Virus record (IMG/VR): IMGVR_UViG_3300006802_016771
Coordinates: 1-52,584 of that record
Strand: one strand, 5' to 3'
Length of the DNA stretch: 52,584 bases
DNA from: a virus
Below, piece after piece: positions 6,390-15,116 of the stretch. The position numbers and the translations under genes were made by a program. The notes under the pieces were generated by a model. That model saw only the letters and a program-made list of their open reading frames with translations, did no database searches and was not told the origin of the DNA. The stretch's first letter is position 1. Every line of letters begins with the position of its first letter.

Positions 6390-8384
6390 TCATACCTCTA
6401 TAATAATCTTCTCAGGTTTACGAACCATTGTTCTTCTCCCTGGAGAGGATTCCTTTTCAATTCTAAGTTCTTTAACAGCCGCAGAAATCTGTCTCTTGAC
6501 TGTTGTAGCAGAGTGTCCTTGCTCAACCATCTTATTAACCAAATCCTGTTGCGGTAGCCATTCGCCTTTCTTTAGCTTTGATAGATATTCTATTGCATCA
6601 GGTATGCAATCGTCTGCCTGTGGTCTACCGCCTGGTCTTTTCAACTTCTGTGGGTCTAGCTCGTCAACTCTTTCAAACAAAGGGAATTTCATCTTCACAA
6701 CAAAAGGCTCAGGCGTTTCAAAGTTTCGCACTGTTGCATCCACGGTGAAACACCCGTGTTCTTCATGCTCGGTCATAACAAGAATAGTATCAGGTGATCT
6801 AGCGAAAACACCACTGCCTGAAATTCTATCAATTGGAGACTTGGCTGCTTGATTTCCCTTTGAGAAGTGTGTAGCGAAAACTACCGCGGCACCTGTCTCT
6901 AGAGCTAGATGCTCCATTTCATTCATAAGCGAATTGATATCACCCGCGGCATTTTCGTCACGATTACCTAATGTCTTATAGATAGGATCAAGTATAACCA
7001 TGGCAAAATTAGCATTCGCCATCACTCTAGTAAACTTTGGTCTAATGTTTTCCAAAGCTTGAGCCCGACCTCTCAAATTCCATATGTATAAATTGTCAGA
7101 TGGTATATCTATACCCTTAGCATCACATATGCTCTTAACTCTCTCCCTCATGTAATACTCAGGAATCTCAAAGTTTATGTATAAACATTTACCTTGAGTT
7201 GTATTCATGCCCCAAAATGGCACACCATTAGCAGTGGAGATAGCCATATCTAAGAGTGACCAACTTTTATAAGTTTTAGAGCTACCACCAATAACTAATG
7301 ATAACTGCCTATGCAGTAAGCCCTCAATTATCTCGGGAGGCTCAGACAAATCTTCGTTATAAAACTCCTCTTGGGTTTGTATCTCAGGGAACTTATCAGT
7401 TATATGAGACTCCCAATCTTTCCATGACTTTGAGCCAATATTCGTAGCCAAAAGAGTTTGTGCTTTCCCCGTGTCACCTCTCGTGCAACCAGGTAATCTA
7501 GATAATCTTGATGGGTCGCTATTTTGCGTATCTACATCATACTCACTAAAGTGATCAAATAATAAAGCCACCCGCTCATCATATTGCTTTTGATCCCGAG
7601 CATTAACTCTGACGATGGCATGAAGCGACTTATTTCCGCTGTAGCAAACTGCTGCACAAGGTATCTTGCTTTTCTTTATTAACTGCCATTGTTGCTTTAA
7701 TGAAATTGTATCAAATTCAACAAGAGCATGATCATAACGCTGTATATTGTGTCGCTTGCGACCTTCCTTTACTTCCCTTAGTGGATTAATGGAGAAATAT
7801 AAACCTTGGTTAATTTTCCCATTCTTATCACTTGCCGAAAATATCTCTGTTACATCACCACCCTTGGATTCTATCCTCTTTGTCCATTCCTCGCATTTGA
7901 GTATGGGCATTGCACCAACGGGAGACTCACCTCCATTTTCATTTCTCTTAGCTACAACTATTTGTATTTTATCTTCTGGCGAAAATAATGCATTAAGGAA
8001 ATTAATAGTTGGATTCTCTAAAGGCTCTGGTATTTCATCAGCTTCATCCAAAGCATATATAACAGGCTCTTTCTCCTCTATTGGTTGTTGAAACTGAAAG
8101 TTATAATCTCTTTGTACACGCATCGGTCTGTCCATTGTGCGACCATGACCTATTTCATCTCTAGGCGGTCTTGATAAAACTGACTTTATAGTAGCATTTA
8201 TCTCCGCCTCTCTTAATCCATCTAAAGCGCCACGTCTATGTAACACTTCAAACATTCTTTGTGGCTCCCACTTTGCATCACGCAACTGGCAAGCCGCATC
8301 CATTAATGCACCATTCCGTTGACCTTCGGGTGCTCCATATTTTAAATATTCCTCCGTCTTTTGGGGGATTCTTCCATAATCCAT
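6390..8384 (-). CDS. Primase-helicase (prim-pol plus RepA/RecA-like ATPase)
   Basis: 664 residues from the ATG at 8384 (MDYGRIPQ), which overlaps the resolvase stop as TAATG and follows GGAGG by about 7 nt; an upstream in-frame start at 8420 is less likely. Residues about 180-310 look like an archaeo-eukaryotic primase core (HALVEFDTISLKQQW, CYSGNKSLHAIVRVNA, DPSRLSRLPG). Residues about 360-560 are a RecA-fold helicase: Walker A VIGGSSKTYKS, Walker B FAMVILDPIY, then VVFATHFSKG. The C-terminus looks like a winged helix (SATTVKRQISAAVKEL). It should prime and unwind phage DNA. With no phage polymerase visible, it probably recruits the host replisome. Confidence 0.85.
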   Translation of the reverse strand: MDYGRIPQKTEEYLKYGAPEGQRNGALMDAACQLRDAKWEPQRMFEVLHRRGALDGLREAEINATIKSVLSRPPRDEIGHGRTMDRPMRVQRDYNFQFQQPIEEKEPVIYALDEADEIPEPLENPTINFLNALFSPEDKIQIVVAKRNENGGESPVGAMPILKCEEWTKRIESKGGDVTEIFSASDKNGKINQGLYFSINPLREVKEGRKRHNIQRYDHALVEFDTISLKQQWQLIKKSKIPCAAVCYSGNKSLHAIVRVNARDQKQYDERVALLFDHFSEYDVDTQNSDPSRLSRLPGCTRGDTGKAQTLLATNIGSKSWKDWESHITDKFPEIQTQEEFYNEDLSEPPEIIEGLLHRQLSLVIGGSSKTYKSWSLLDMAISTANGVPFWGMNTTQGKCLYINFEIPEYYMRERVKSICDAKGIDIPSDNLYIWNLRGRAQALENIRPKFTRVMANANFAMVILDPIYKTLGNRDENAAGDINSLMNEMEHLALETGAAVVFATHFSKGNQAAKSPIDRISGSGVFARSPDTILVMTEHEEHGCFTVDATVRNFETPEPFVVKMKFPLFERVDELDPQKLKRPGGRPQADDCIPDAIEYLSKLKKGEWLPQQDLVNKMVEQGHSATTVKRQISAAVKELRIEKESSPGRRTMVRKPEKIIIEV

Positions 8385-8839
8385 TATATAACCTCCTGTA
8401 TAGCATAATTTAAGATGCAAAGTGCATCCGCTTGATTATCATCCTTGATATTTTGGCATGGATAGATGCTTTTAGCTGCCTCTATCATTTCTTCCTTACT
8501 AGCATTACCTTTTCCCGTGGCATGTTTCTTAATAGTACCAACAGGCACGCCAGTATGAGGGATACCTGCCTCAGCGCAATATGATGCGACATGAGACAAG
8601 TAACCCCCATATGCATGGGCTGCATCTACACCAAGATGCCTCCTGACTTCCTCAATTACGATTACGTCAGGTGTAACAATTTCAGCTAGTTTAGTTAAGA
8701 ATTTCTTGAACTTGAGGAACTGCATACCATGCCCCTCAAACCTCGATAACTTGAAGTCATTTGTCCCAGAGTCAATAACACCACCACACCTCGTTGCCCA
8801 TCCTAGTTTAGTGCCTAAATCTAGGCAAATTAGGTTCAA
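8384..8839 (-). CDS. RuvC-like Holliday junction resolvase
   Basis: 151 residues with the RNase H-fold acidic residues of RuvC-type enzymes: Asp 7 in CLDLGTKLGWA, Glu 63/64 in VIVIEEVRRH and Asp 133/134/138 in KDDNQADALC. Length matches small phage RuvC relatives. It likely cuts branched replication or recombination DNA before packaging, which fits its place between the RecT-like, nuclease and SSB-like genes and the primase. The start overlaps the upstream gene by 4 nt (ATGA). Confidence 0.85.
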   Translation of the reverse strand: MNLICLDLGTKLGWATRCGGVIDSGTNDFKLSRFEGHGMQFLKFKKFLTKLAEIVTPDVIVIEEVRRHLGVDAAHAYGGYLSHVASYCAEAGIPHTGVPVGTIKKHATGKGNASKEEMIEAAKSIYPCQNIKDDNQADALCILNYAIQEVI

Positions 8840-9111
8840 TCTTCTAAATCAGGTGTCATTGCATAGACACGTGATTGAGGTGGCCAAAAGATGCAAGTCT
8901 CAAAATATTCCAATAAATAAAAAGCGAAAGCCATATTGAAATCCTGACCCTCAAAAGTGAATGAAGTCCTAACATCTTTTGGTAGTATTCCTTCTTTTAC
9001 CTTTTTGTCATAAGCCATTCTGAATTTACGAACGCGCTCTGGGTCCCAGTTGTCATTGTCTTTTTTCTCTGCGGTTTCGGTTTTATTATTTGGTTTCTTC
9101 CGTGTTGCCAT
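8836..9111 (-). CDS. Hypothetical protein, 91 aa
   Basis: A basic N-terminus (MATRKKPNNK), a central helix-like WDPERVRKFRMAYDKKVKEG and an aromatic-rich C-terminal half (FAFYLLEYFETCIFWPP). No family recognised. It overlaps both neighbours and belongs to the replication operon. Confidence 0.6.
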   Translation of the reverse strand: MATRKKPNNKTETAEKKDNDNWDPERVRKFRMAYDKKVKEGILPKDVRTSFTFEGQDFNMAFAFYLLEYFETCIFWPPQSRVYAMTPDLED

Positions 9112-9391
9112 TTTTATCCTCCTTTTGGGTATTTTTTTCTAGTTCTTTTTCAAGGTTAGCCAATTCTTCTCGGCTTTGCTCGATCATTTGTTCAATCCTT
9201 TCTTTTCTCTTATCTTGGCTTAATAGGTCAAGCACAGTTTTCATATCTTTAGCCTTTTTTTTCTTTTCTATTAAGCCAATTATAAGTGCGGCTATTAGCA
9301 CAAAAACAAAGAATGAAACTATACCAATGCCAATTACAAAAAAACTGACATAAAATAAGTCCAAGAAAGTACCATTAAAATGGAACATCAT
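9086..9391 (-). CDS. Small membrane protein with coiled coil
   Basis: 101 residues. One strong transmembrane segment near residues 13-38 (VSFFVIGIGIVSFFVFVLIA) is followed by KKKK and a charged helix with heptad-like pattern (RKERIEQMIEQSREEL). Start: AAGGAGG precedes a double ATG at 9391/9388; the second has the better spacing. A single-TM plus coiled-coil layout also occurs in i-spanins, but its place among replication genes does not favour lysis. It may tether replication proteins to the membrane. Function unknown. Confidence 0.6.
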   Translation of the reverse strand: MMFHFNGTFLDLFYVSFFVIGIGIVSFFVFVLIAALIIGLIEKKKKAKDMKTVLDLLSQDKRKERIEQMIEQSREELANLEKELEKNTQKEDKNGNTEETK

Positions 9392-9845
9392 CGCCTCCTT
9401 CCTCTAGAAGACTTTGTTGGCCCTTAGATGCTCCAGTAGGCGCGGAAAGTCTAGCGCTAGGAAGATAAGCACCAACGCGAGTCCTCTTTTTACCATTGTA
9501 CTCTTCCTCCCTAACTTCAACTCTTCCCTCACCACCAACGAGGTATTTCTCAACAAACTCGTTGTTGATTGTAATTCTATCGCCTTTGTTGGGAAGAGCT
9601 TGATTCTTGCTCGCAGCATAGCACTTAAGAACTGTATCAAACTTCCATTGAGCCCTCGGAGTGAAATAAACATCTTCCAACATAGAACTTTCGCAGTCAG
9701 GAAAGTATAAAGTGAGAGTGAGTTTATCAGTCCCAGATGAGGACATCCCGAACTCATAGCCCGTAATCTCCGTATCATATTCACCAGGTGGTATGGGTCT
9801 AGCGGTTGCATTATCCGAATCAGTGTATTCATATTCTATTGACAT
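9375..9845 (-). CDS. Single-stranded DNA-binding-like protein
   Basis: 156 residues with a beta-rich body (PPGEYDTEITGYEF, DKLTLTLYFPDC) and a flexible Gly/Ser/Gln linker ending in EEGGDDVPF. An acidic tail ending in D-D-x-P-F is the hallmark of bacterial SSB proteins, where it recruits partners. The body resembles phage SSB-like proteins of the DUF669 type more than a classical OB-fold SSB. AGGAG sits about 7 nt before the ATG. It lies between the Fe-S nuclease and the replication genes, so it likely coats ssDNA during RecT-mediated recombination and replication. Confidence 0.75.
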   Translation of the reverse strand: MSIEYEYTDSDNATARPIPPGEYDTEITGYEFGMSSSGTDKLTLTLYFPDCESSMLEDVYFTPRAQWKFDTVLKCYAASKNQALPNKGDRITINNEFVEKYLVGGEGRVEVREEEYNGKKRTRVGAYLPSARLSAPTGASKGQQSLLEEGGDDVPF

Positions 9846-9848
9846 ATA

Positions 9849-10874
9849 TTACTCCTTTTTTTGTGTTAGTTTTTTATAAGATTTTCCCTGCCTTATTAAG
9901 CTGGGTATTTTTTTCTCAATAAATTCCATGGCTTCATTCCTTGTTGTCATGTTGTTGGATAAACGAACAAGCTCTTGTAGTTTTGTTAATGAAATATTTG
10001 AGTTCATGATAAAGTCGCCTTCGCTTATCATAAGCTTTTGACATATATCACCAATCGGCTCAACCCATCTTTTTCCTTTTATTTCCTTCCATTCAAACCC
10101 AGGAATAGAATCATGATCCTTTGCTATTTCCTCTATGGAATTAACCCACTTTTTCATCATCCTGCTCAAGAAAATTGCCTTGGATAGTTCATCTGGGTTT
10201 TTAGTGATCTCACTAGGGTCGTATGTATCTAGTTTCCAATCATTACTTAAAGCGATAGTGTTAGCTCTATCTTTAATAGCGGGACATATTGCATTCTTTT
10301 TGCACCATCCACAAAATTCATTTGGGTAACACGGGGCATTAGGTTGGCTTGTCCTTGATATGATATCAAGAATTGCTGGTTCTGCTTGCTCCTTTGTTAT
10401 AGTAAAGGTTTGTATTTTCTTATAACGAGAAAATAGCAAATGAACATTAACAACTTTGTAACCTCGCTCACTCATTAAAGCGAGTGCATAGCCTGCCATC
10501 TGATGCCAATATGCGTGCTCCTCTCCTGTTTTTAAATCATATATATTTGGGCCATTGACTATATCACAAGTACCGAAATATAATTCATTGAATGAGCTAT
10601 CATGGTAAGATACTTGAATCTCTGACTCAATAGGCCAAGTAGAGCTGCATAAATCGTTAATTGTTTTATAAGCCCAATCAACCTCGGATATATCCGCTTC
10701 TGATAACTCAAATAAATCAAGAGGGTCTGTTACTCCTTTGCTAAATTTTTTATTTAGTTCATGATGCAAAGCTGTTCCGCGATCAGCCGAAGGAGAGCCG
10801 CCGCCCGCAGACTCAAACTGCGGACAGCGATTTTTCATAGGAAAACTAGATGGGCTATTTCGATGATGCTTCAA
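9849..10874 (-). CDS. PD-(D/E)XK nuclease with Fe-S cysteines (Cas4/AddB-like)
   Basis: 341 residues. Active site: GTCDIV (Asp 104), IYDLKTG (Asp 113, Lys 115), then a QMAGYALAL helix, as in RecB-family nucleases. Cysteines at 182, 188, 191 and 197 (C-x5-C-x2-C-x5-C), with Cys 17 in an N-terminal RNSPSS...CP segment, suggest a 4Fe-4S cluster. The start is TTG at 10874: AAGGG lies about 8 nt before it, and the conserved-looking N-terminus HHRNSPSSF is retained. The ATG at residue 13 would lose it. Paired with the RecT-like gene it probably makes the ssDNA tails used for annealing. Confidence 0.8.
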   Translation of the reverse strand: MKHHRNSPSSFPMKNRCPQFESAGGGSPSADRGTALHHELNKKFSKGVTDPLDLFELSEADISEVDWAYKTINDLCSSTWPIESEIQVSYHDSSFNELYFGTCDIVNGPNIYDLKTGEEHAYWHQMAGYALALMSERGYKVVNVHLLFSRYKKIQTFTITKEQAEPAILDIISRTSQPNAPCYPNEFCGWCKKNAICPAIKDRANTIALSNDWKLDTYDPSEITKNPDELSKAIFLSRMMKKWVNSIEEIAKDHDSIPGFEWKEIKGKRWVEPIGDICQKLMISEGDFIMNSNISLTKLQELVRLSNNMTTRNEAMEFIEKKIPSLIRQGKSYKKLTQKKE

Positions 10875-11607
10875 TTTTAAGCCCTTCTATGAATACATCC
10901 CAGTTCTCAATAACGCGAGATATGTTTTCATCACTTAGGTCAGTCATTGATTTAACTTTGAACCTTTTCAAGATTTTTGACTCCGCCTCTCTTCTGCTAT
11001 TAGGATCAAGAGATTCAAGTCTCCTTCCCAAGACCTTGATTCCATTAATTTCACCAGGACTAACCATAACAGTTGGCTGTGGTGCATCATCTAACTCATG
11101 TGGGTCATAAATACCAGCAGCGATTTCAGGCACATGCATTCTGAGGGCTTTAGTAATACAACGCGCTCTTAGCATTTCAGGAAGATGCATTTTCCAGTTT
11201 GGTTTTGATGATAGACCCTTTTGTTTCGCCTCCTCTAAGGTGAAGCTAACGGGTTTCTTTTGTGACCCCTTATATATTAATGTTAAAGTAGCCGCTTTAC
11301 CGTCTTCGCCATCATCAACCCAATCAAAATCCCCACCGTACTTGGAGCGAAACTCTGCGAGCATCACAGAAGCCTTTTTCGTGGGGCGACCATGTATAAT
11401 ATCATAAGTGCGTGAGAACTCAATAGGTGTAATTTTTTCAGCCAAGCAAGTAAACGCTACGATTACTCCTTGCTCCACCTTTTCACATCCAGCGAATCCG
11501 CTTTTAGTGATAGCTTCACCTAGGGCTTGAATTGCAGACATTTGGTTTTCTAAGTTTGTGAAAACGGGCGCTGCTGAATCCCTTATCTCTATCTGAGACT
11601 GTTCCAT
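10855..11607 (-). CDS. recT: RecT-like ssDNA-annealing protein
   Basis: 250 residues from the ATG at 11607, which follows AAGGAGG by 5 nt; the frame extends to 11712 but that part includes the promoter. Features typical of RecT relatives: a TYDIIHGRP stretch, MLAEFRSKYGG, the LSSKPNWKMHLPEML segment, and ARCITKALRMHVPEI followed by GIYDPHEL. It should anneal complementary strands and promote strand exchange, with the adjacent nuclease as partner. It is the first gene of the early operon, with a TTGACA/TTTAGT promoter about 30 nt upstream. Confidence 0.85.
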   Translation of the reverse strand: MEQSQIEIRDSAAPVFTNLENQMSAIQALGEAITKSGFAGCEKVEQGVIVAFTCLAEKITPIEFSRTYDIIHGRPTKKASVMLAEFRSKYGGDFDWVDDGEDGKAATLTLIYKGSQKKPVSFTLEEAKQKGLSSKPNWKMHLPEMLRARCITKALRMHVPEIAAGIYDPHELDDAPQPTVMVSPGEINGIKVLGRRLESLDPNSRREAESKILKRFKVKSMTDLSDENISRVIENWDVFIEGLKIEASSK

Positions 11608-11637
11608 ATATACCTCCTTGTTTAATGTTGAGGTTGT

Positions 11638-11667
11638 ACTAAAAAAGCAAGGTGAAGACCCTGTCAA
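11638..11667 (-). promoter_or_regulatory. Sigma70-type promoter of the recombination-replication operon
   Basis: Minus-strand TTGACA (11667-11662), an 18-nt spacer and TTTAGT (11643-11638), followed by AAGGAGG and the RecT-like ATG. The -10 hexamer matches 4 of 6. It lies directly after the terminator of the upstream glycan operon, which supports a new transcription unit here. Confidence 0.55.
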
Positions 11668-11676
11668 ACTTTTTTC

Positions 11677-11701
11677 AAAAAAAAAATACTTATTGGTATT
11701 T
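11677..11701 (-). terminator. Rho-independent terminator of the glycan operon
   Basis: Minus strand: a 6-bp stem AAATAC/GTATTT around the loop CAATAA, followed by a run of T (11683-11677). The stop codon TAA of the sulfotransferase gene lies in the loop. The stem is AT-rich and weak, but the T-run is long. Confidence 0.65.
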
Positions 11702-12364
11702 GTATCTCCCAAGTTTGATTATTTCACCGAATACCGCAGCTACAAAATCCTTAGTCGCATCATTGTAGTACTCTTGATACTCCCTCCTCTTGGTGCTATT
11801 TAGATGTGGCAAATCAATAGCATCCATGTCAATATGCGGGGCAATACGCCAGAAGATGAACTTTAATTCCTGCCTCATATCCTCCATCTTCCCAAGATGG
11901 TTTACTCCTAATTTATCTCCAGAAAAAACCCTATTATGCAGATATAATTGCACCCCCTCAGCATACTTGATGCACCAATCATTAAAGTCACCATCAAGGG
12001 CTTCTTTTACTTTTTGCTTTTCAATAGCAGGTAAGTTTACCCCCTTAATCATATATTGCCGATAGTACTCATAACTAGAAACCATTAAGTCCCATGGATT
12101 CCTAATGAATGCGAACTTGAAATATTCCTTATGGTCTTCTCCGTGCTTCTTTAGGTAACTACCCACTTCATCTATGCTTGCGTGTATATAAAGATCGGTG
12201 GTGACCTTAGGGTATTTACTTTTATTCAACTTATAGAAGCCATCCCAAAAACCACACAATGTATACTTGAACTCATCGTAATTGCACAGGAACTTAACGA
12301 TAGATGTCCCTCCCGTCTTTGGCACATGGATGAATATGTATTTCAACTCATTTGATATTATCAT
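11690..12364 (-). CDS. Sulfotransferase family protein
   Basis: 224 residues. The 5'-phosphosulfate-binding loop FIHVPKTGGTS (11-21) and the 3'-phosphate-binding FAFIRNPWDLMVSSYEYY (near 83-100) define a PAPS-dependent sulfotransferase of the carbohydrate type. It likely adds sulfate to a sugar, possibly on a glycan attached to a virion protein or on a host-surface mimic. It is the last gene of the glycan block; its stop lies in the terminator loop and its start overlaps the upstream gene by 17 nt. Confidence 0.8.
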   Translation of the reverse strand: MIISNELKYIFIHVPKTGGTSIVKFLCNYDEFKYTLCGFWDGFYKLNKSKYPKVTTDLYIHASIDEVGSYLKKHGEDHKEYFKFAFIRNPWDLMVSSYEYYRQYMIKGVNLPAIEKQKVKEALDGDFNDWCIKYAEGVQLYLHNRVFSGDKLGVNHLGKMEDMRQELKFIFWRIAPHIDMDAIDLPHLNSTKRREYQEYYNDATKDFVAAVFGEIIKLGRYKYQ

Positions 12365-15116
12365 GTAATTTATTCAAGTTATGGCGTTCTCGAAATTCTT
12401 TTTGGTTTGCATGTAAAGATGCAGTAATATCCTTTTCCTTGTAAAACTTTGTTCGCTCGAAATCTAAGTGAGGTATATGAAATATCGGTGCATAATTAGT
12501 TCTAAAGTTGACCATCATCCTGCTTAATCCACATTTGTCCCGCAGCCTGATGTATAAATCGCAGTCGTCCCAGCCATATCCGTGCTTATTTCCATCATAA
12601 TTACCTGCTTGCTCCAAGTGTTTCCTCTTGCATATGAGCAACCCATTAAGATACTCCAAGAACCCCATAGAGTTGTCTTTTTCTTTATGCTCCCAATTTC
12701 CTGTCACAAAAGCATTATCTAAATTGAAACTCATCCACTCGTTGATCTGGAAGTATGGGTTAATAAAATAATCCACATCAAGTTTTAATATATTATCATA
12801 TTCAGCATTCTCTAGAGCAATATTGTATGCCTTGGAGAGATTAAAGTATTCACTCTCAACCCGTATTACCTTTACTCTTTGATCTAGCTCTTTCATGTAT
12901 TTTTCGTCAAAATCATCTGAGCCATAATCAACAACAACGACCTCTTTTACCTCCTCCTGTATTAGCCAAGAATTTATTGATGACTTGAGAATATTAAATC
13001 TATTTTTCGTAACAGTTACAACCGAGTACGGTCTTTTAACTTTTGTTAATTCATGATAGCGCAAGTTTTCGTCGCTAAGTTCCACTCTATCCCTATAACC
13101 TATAATTGAAGCCACCTGGTTGAATGTGCTCCAATTAGTTCCATAGATTTTATTCGTTTTAGAGAGTAAAATCATATCAATAAGAGCTTCCGCTTGAAAC
13201 TCTTTGTTATTCGATTCCTTTAGGCCACTATCAACAAACCTCTTTTCACTGCATAGTATTTTATCTCCATATAAATCCTTGAAGTACTTTTCTTGGGTCT
13301 CGCTATCGGTGGTCAAAAATATTTTCTCATTGGAATTAATAATAGCCTCATAATGATCTAGTTTTGATTTTTTATAATTGTCCTGCCATGGACTAATTAA
13401 CGCATCGCCTGCTCTTATGTGCAATCCTACATGACCATCAATTTTATACTTATCTATTTCTAATTGTATTTTTTCTGAAGGCTTTACATGATTTCGTAAA
13501 AACTCGAATCTGTGTTTCAAATTTAAAATAGGAAACAACCAATCAATAGATACGAAAGACTCCAATGTGAAGCTTTCATTTTTTATCTTATGTAAGATAA
13601 TTTTCCTATCTACATTGAAAACGTAATTCAATTTATCGTTTTGATGAAAATACTCATCTAACTTTAAGTACCTAGACCTTGCATTAACATACTCTTCATG
13701 CGTGCATAAAGAAAACTTTGGAGATAATGAACAGAGATAAGGCCAATCAAGAAGGTCTTCAAATTTCTCATCCGAAAAGCCTTTTGTTTTGTGCCAATAA
13801 ATCTTTATAGAGGAAAATCCATGCTCCTTGGCGTGTGCATAAATTGAATCTACTTGTAATAATCTATTGCCAAGACCTTGTTGAGGCATGATATAAATTG
13901 ACTTTTCGTCATCATCATCACTCATATATAAATCATCTTCATACTTCTTATGTAGTATTAAACCTTTGGGAAACTTTTCCCTGAAGTACTCCAAACTCTT
14001 TCCCTTATCAGCATCGGAGGATGCATTTATAATGTACTCTGAATCCAAAAAGTGACCACTGGGGTCATCAGGGTTAGAGAATTTTTCCTGCCCTATCTTT
14101 GTTTGCCTTAATAGGTGCATTCCTAAATCATAGGAGATGCAAAATGAGTGCTTAAGCGACATAATGTGAATAGTTGCGTCGCTATGGAAGTGGCTCTTAT
14201 TTGTTTTGATTTTCTCGCGTATGAGGTTTTCCGTGTGCTCCATGAGAAACCCCAGGTGCTTGTTGTTAGCGAAAATACCAACGCCATTTAAGTGACCAGT
14301 CCAGTCTTGATATGTTGGATTTTCCTGATCTCCTTTATATGTACTACCAAGAATCAGAAAATCTTTCGTGTTAAATGCCTCTTGTAGCCTCGGGAACCAG
14401 TCATCTACCATTGGCTGGGTGTCGGTTTCTAGAACAAGAAAGCCATCGGCTTTTTCTTTAACGAGGTGTTTAAATGCACCAAAGAAAAGGTTGTTTGGGC
14501 CAGACGACCCCCCAAGTGGGGGGATATCCTTGAGTTTCATTGAACTCAATTCTTGCGGCGTCCTCTTGTAAATATTATCAAAATCAGATATTCCGATTAC
14601 AGTGTGTATAATATTTAGTGATTTATGTGGCTGGATAACAACATCCTTATCAGTGAATACCCTTATAGTGTATGCATTATCATCCTTAAAGTAATGATTC
14701 AAGCATCTCGCAAATTCCCCCCGCTCAACCTCGGCTTTTGTTGTAACAAAAACTATATCTAGCTTTTTTTCTACATATGGTTTTCGCAATTCTGCATTTA
14801 CCCTAGTCCAGGCTGTTTTGTCATACCTATGAGCACTATGCACATCAAAGTGGAAAGACTTAAAAGCCTCTATATAATATTGCAGAGGTTTTTTTACTTG
14901 TTTAGCCTGCCCTACCTCTCCCCTTCCTATATTGAAATTTATTAATAATTTCCCCCCAGGTTTCAAGACCCTATAAGCTTCTTCTATAATTGCAGTGTCA
15001 ATTTCATTGTGTGTAAAAAAATTATAAATTTTTATGCTATCAAGTGAGTTACTTTCTAGCTTATGAATAGAGTATGGGTCTGTATTATCAAGGTCTGTAT
15101 TATTTACTGAACTCAT
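12348..15116 (-). CDS. Multidomain glycan enzyme: partial methyltransferase, GT-A, fucosyltransferase-like, GT2-like
   Basis: 922 residues. (1) 1-110: the second half of a class I methyltransferase (EEAYRVLKPGGKLLINF) without the Gly-rich SAM loop, so probably inactive or truncated. (2) About 115-390: a GT-A-like domain with LVLETDTQPM as a candidate metal-binding site. (3) About 400-650: IMPQQGLGNRLLQ, GHVGLHIRAGDAL and KIYGTNWSTF resemble GDP-fucose transferases with the H-x-R-x-G-D motif. (4) About 665-922: a GT2 domain (SVVTVTKNR, VVVVDYGSDDFDE, LKLDVDYF) with a galactosyltransferase-like end (GYGWDDCDLYIRL). Assigned by motif only; acceptor unknown. It starts at an ATG overlapping the upstream sulfotransferase gene by 17 nt. 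Confidence 0.75.
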   Translation of the reverse strand: MSSVNNTDLDNTDPYSIHKLESNSLDSIKIYNFFTHNEIDTAIIEEAYRVLKPGGKLLINFNIGRGEVGQAKQVKKPLQYYIEAFKSFHFDVHSAHRYDKTAWTRVNAELRKPYVEKKLDIVFVTTKAEVERGEFARCLNHYFKDDNAYTIRVFTDKDVVIQPHKSLNIIHTVIGISDFDNIYKRTPQELSSMKLKDIPPLGGSSGPNNLFFGAFKHLVKEKADGFLVLETDTQPMVDDWFPRLQEAFNTKDFLILGSTYKGDQENPTYQDWTGHLNGVGIFANNKHLGFLMEHTENLIREKIKTNKSHFHSDATIHIMSLKHSFCISYDLGMHLLRQTKIGQEKFSNPDDPSGHFLDSEYIINASSDADKGKSLEYFREKFPKGLILHKKYEDDLYMSDDDDEKSIYIMPQQGLGNRLLQVDSIYAHAKEHGFSSIKIYWHKTKGFSDEKFEDLLDWPYLCSLSPKFSLCTHEEYVNARSRYLKLDEYFHQNDKLNYVFNVDRKIILHKIKNESFTLESFVSIDWLFPILNLKHRFEFLRNHVKPSEKIQLEIDKYKIDGHVGLHIRAGDALISPWQDNYKKSKLDHYEAIINSNEKIFLTTDSETQEKYFKDLYGDKILCSEKRFVDSGLKESNNKEFQAEALIDMILLSKTNKIYGTNWSTFNQVASIIGYRDRVELSDENLRYHELTKVKRPYSVVTVTKNRFNILKSSINSWLIQEEVKEVVVVDYGSDDFDEKYMKELDQRVKVIRVESEYFNLSKAYNIALENAEYDNILKLDVDYFINPYFQINEWMSFNLDNAFVTGNWEHKEKDNSMGFLEYLNGLLICKRKHLEQAGNYDGNKHGYGWDDCDLYIRLRDKCGLSRMMVNFRTNYAPIFHIPHLDFERTKFYKEKDITASLHANQKEFRERHNLNKLHDNIK

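Noticed and set aside
9404-9832. 142-codon minus-strand frame overlapping the SSB-like gene
   Set aside because: The SSB-like frame has the D-D-x-P-F tail and a Shine-Dalgarno; this frame has neither.
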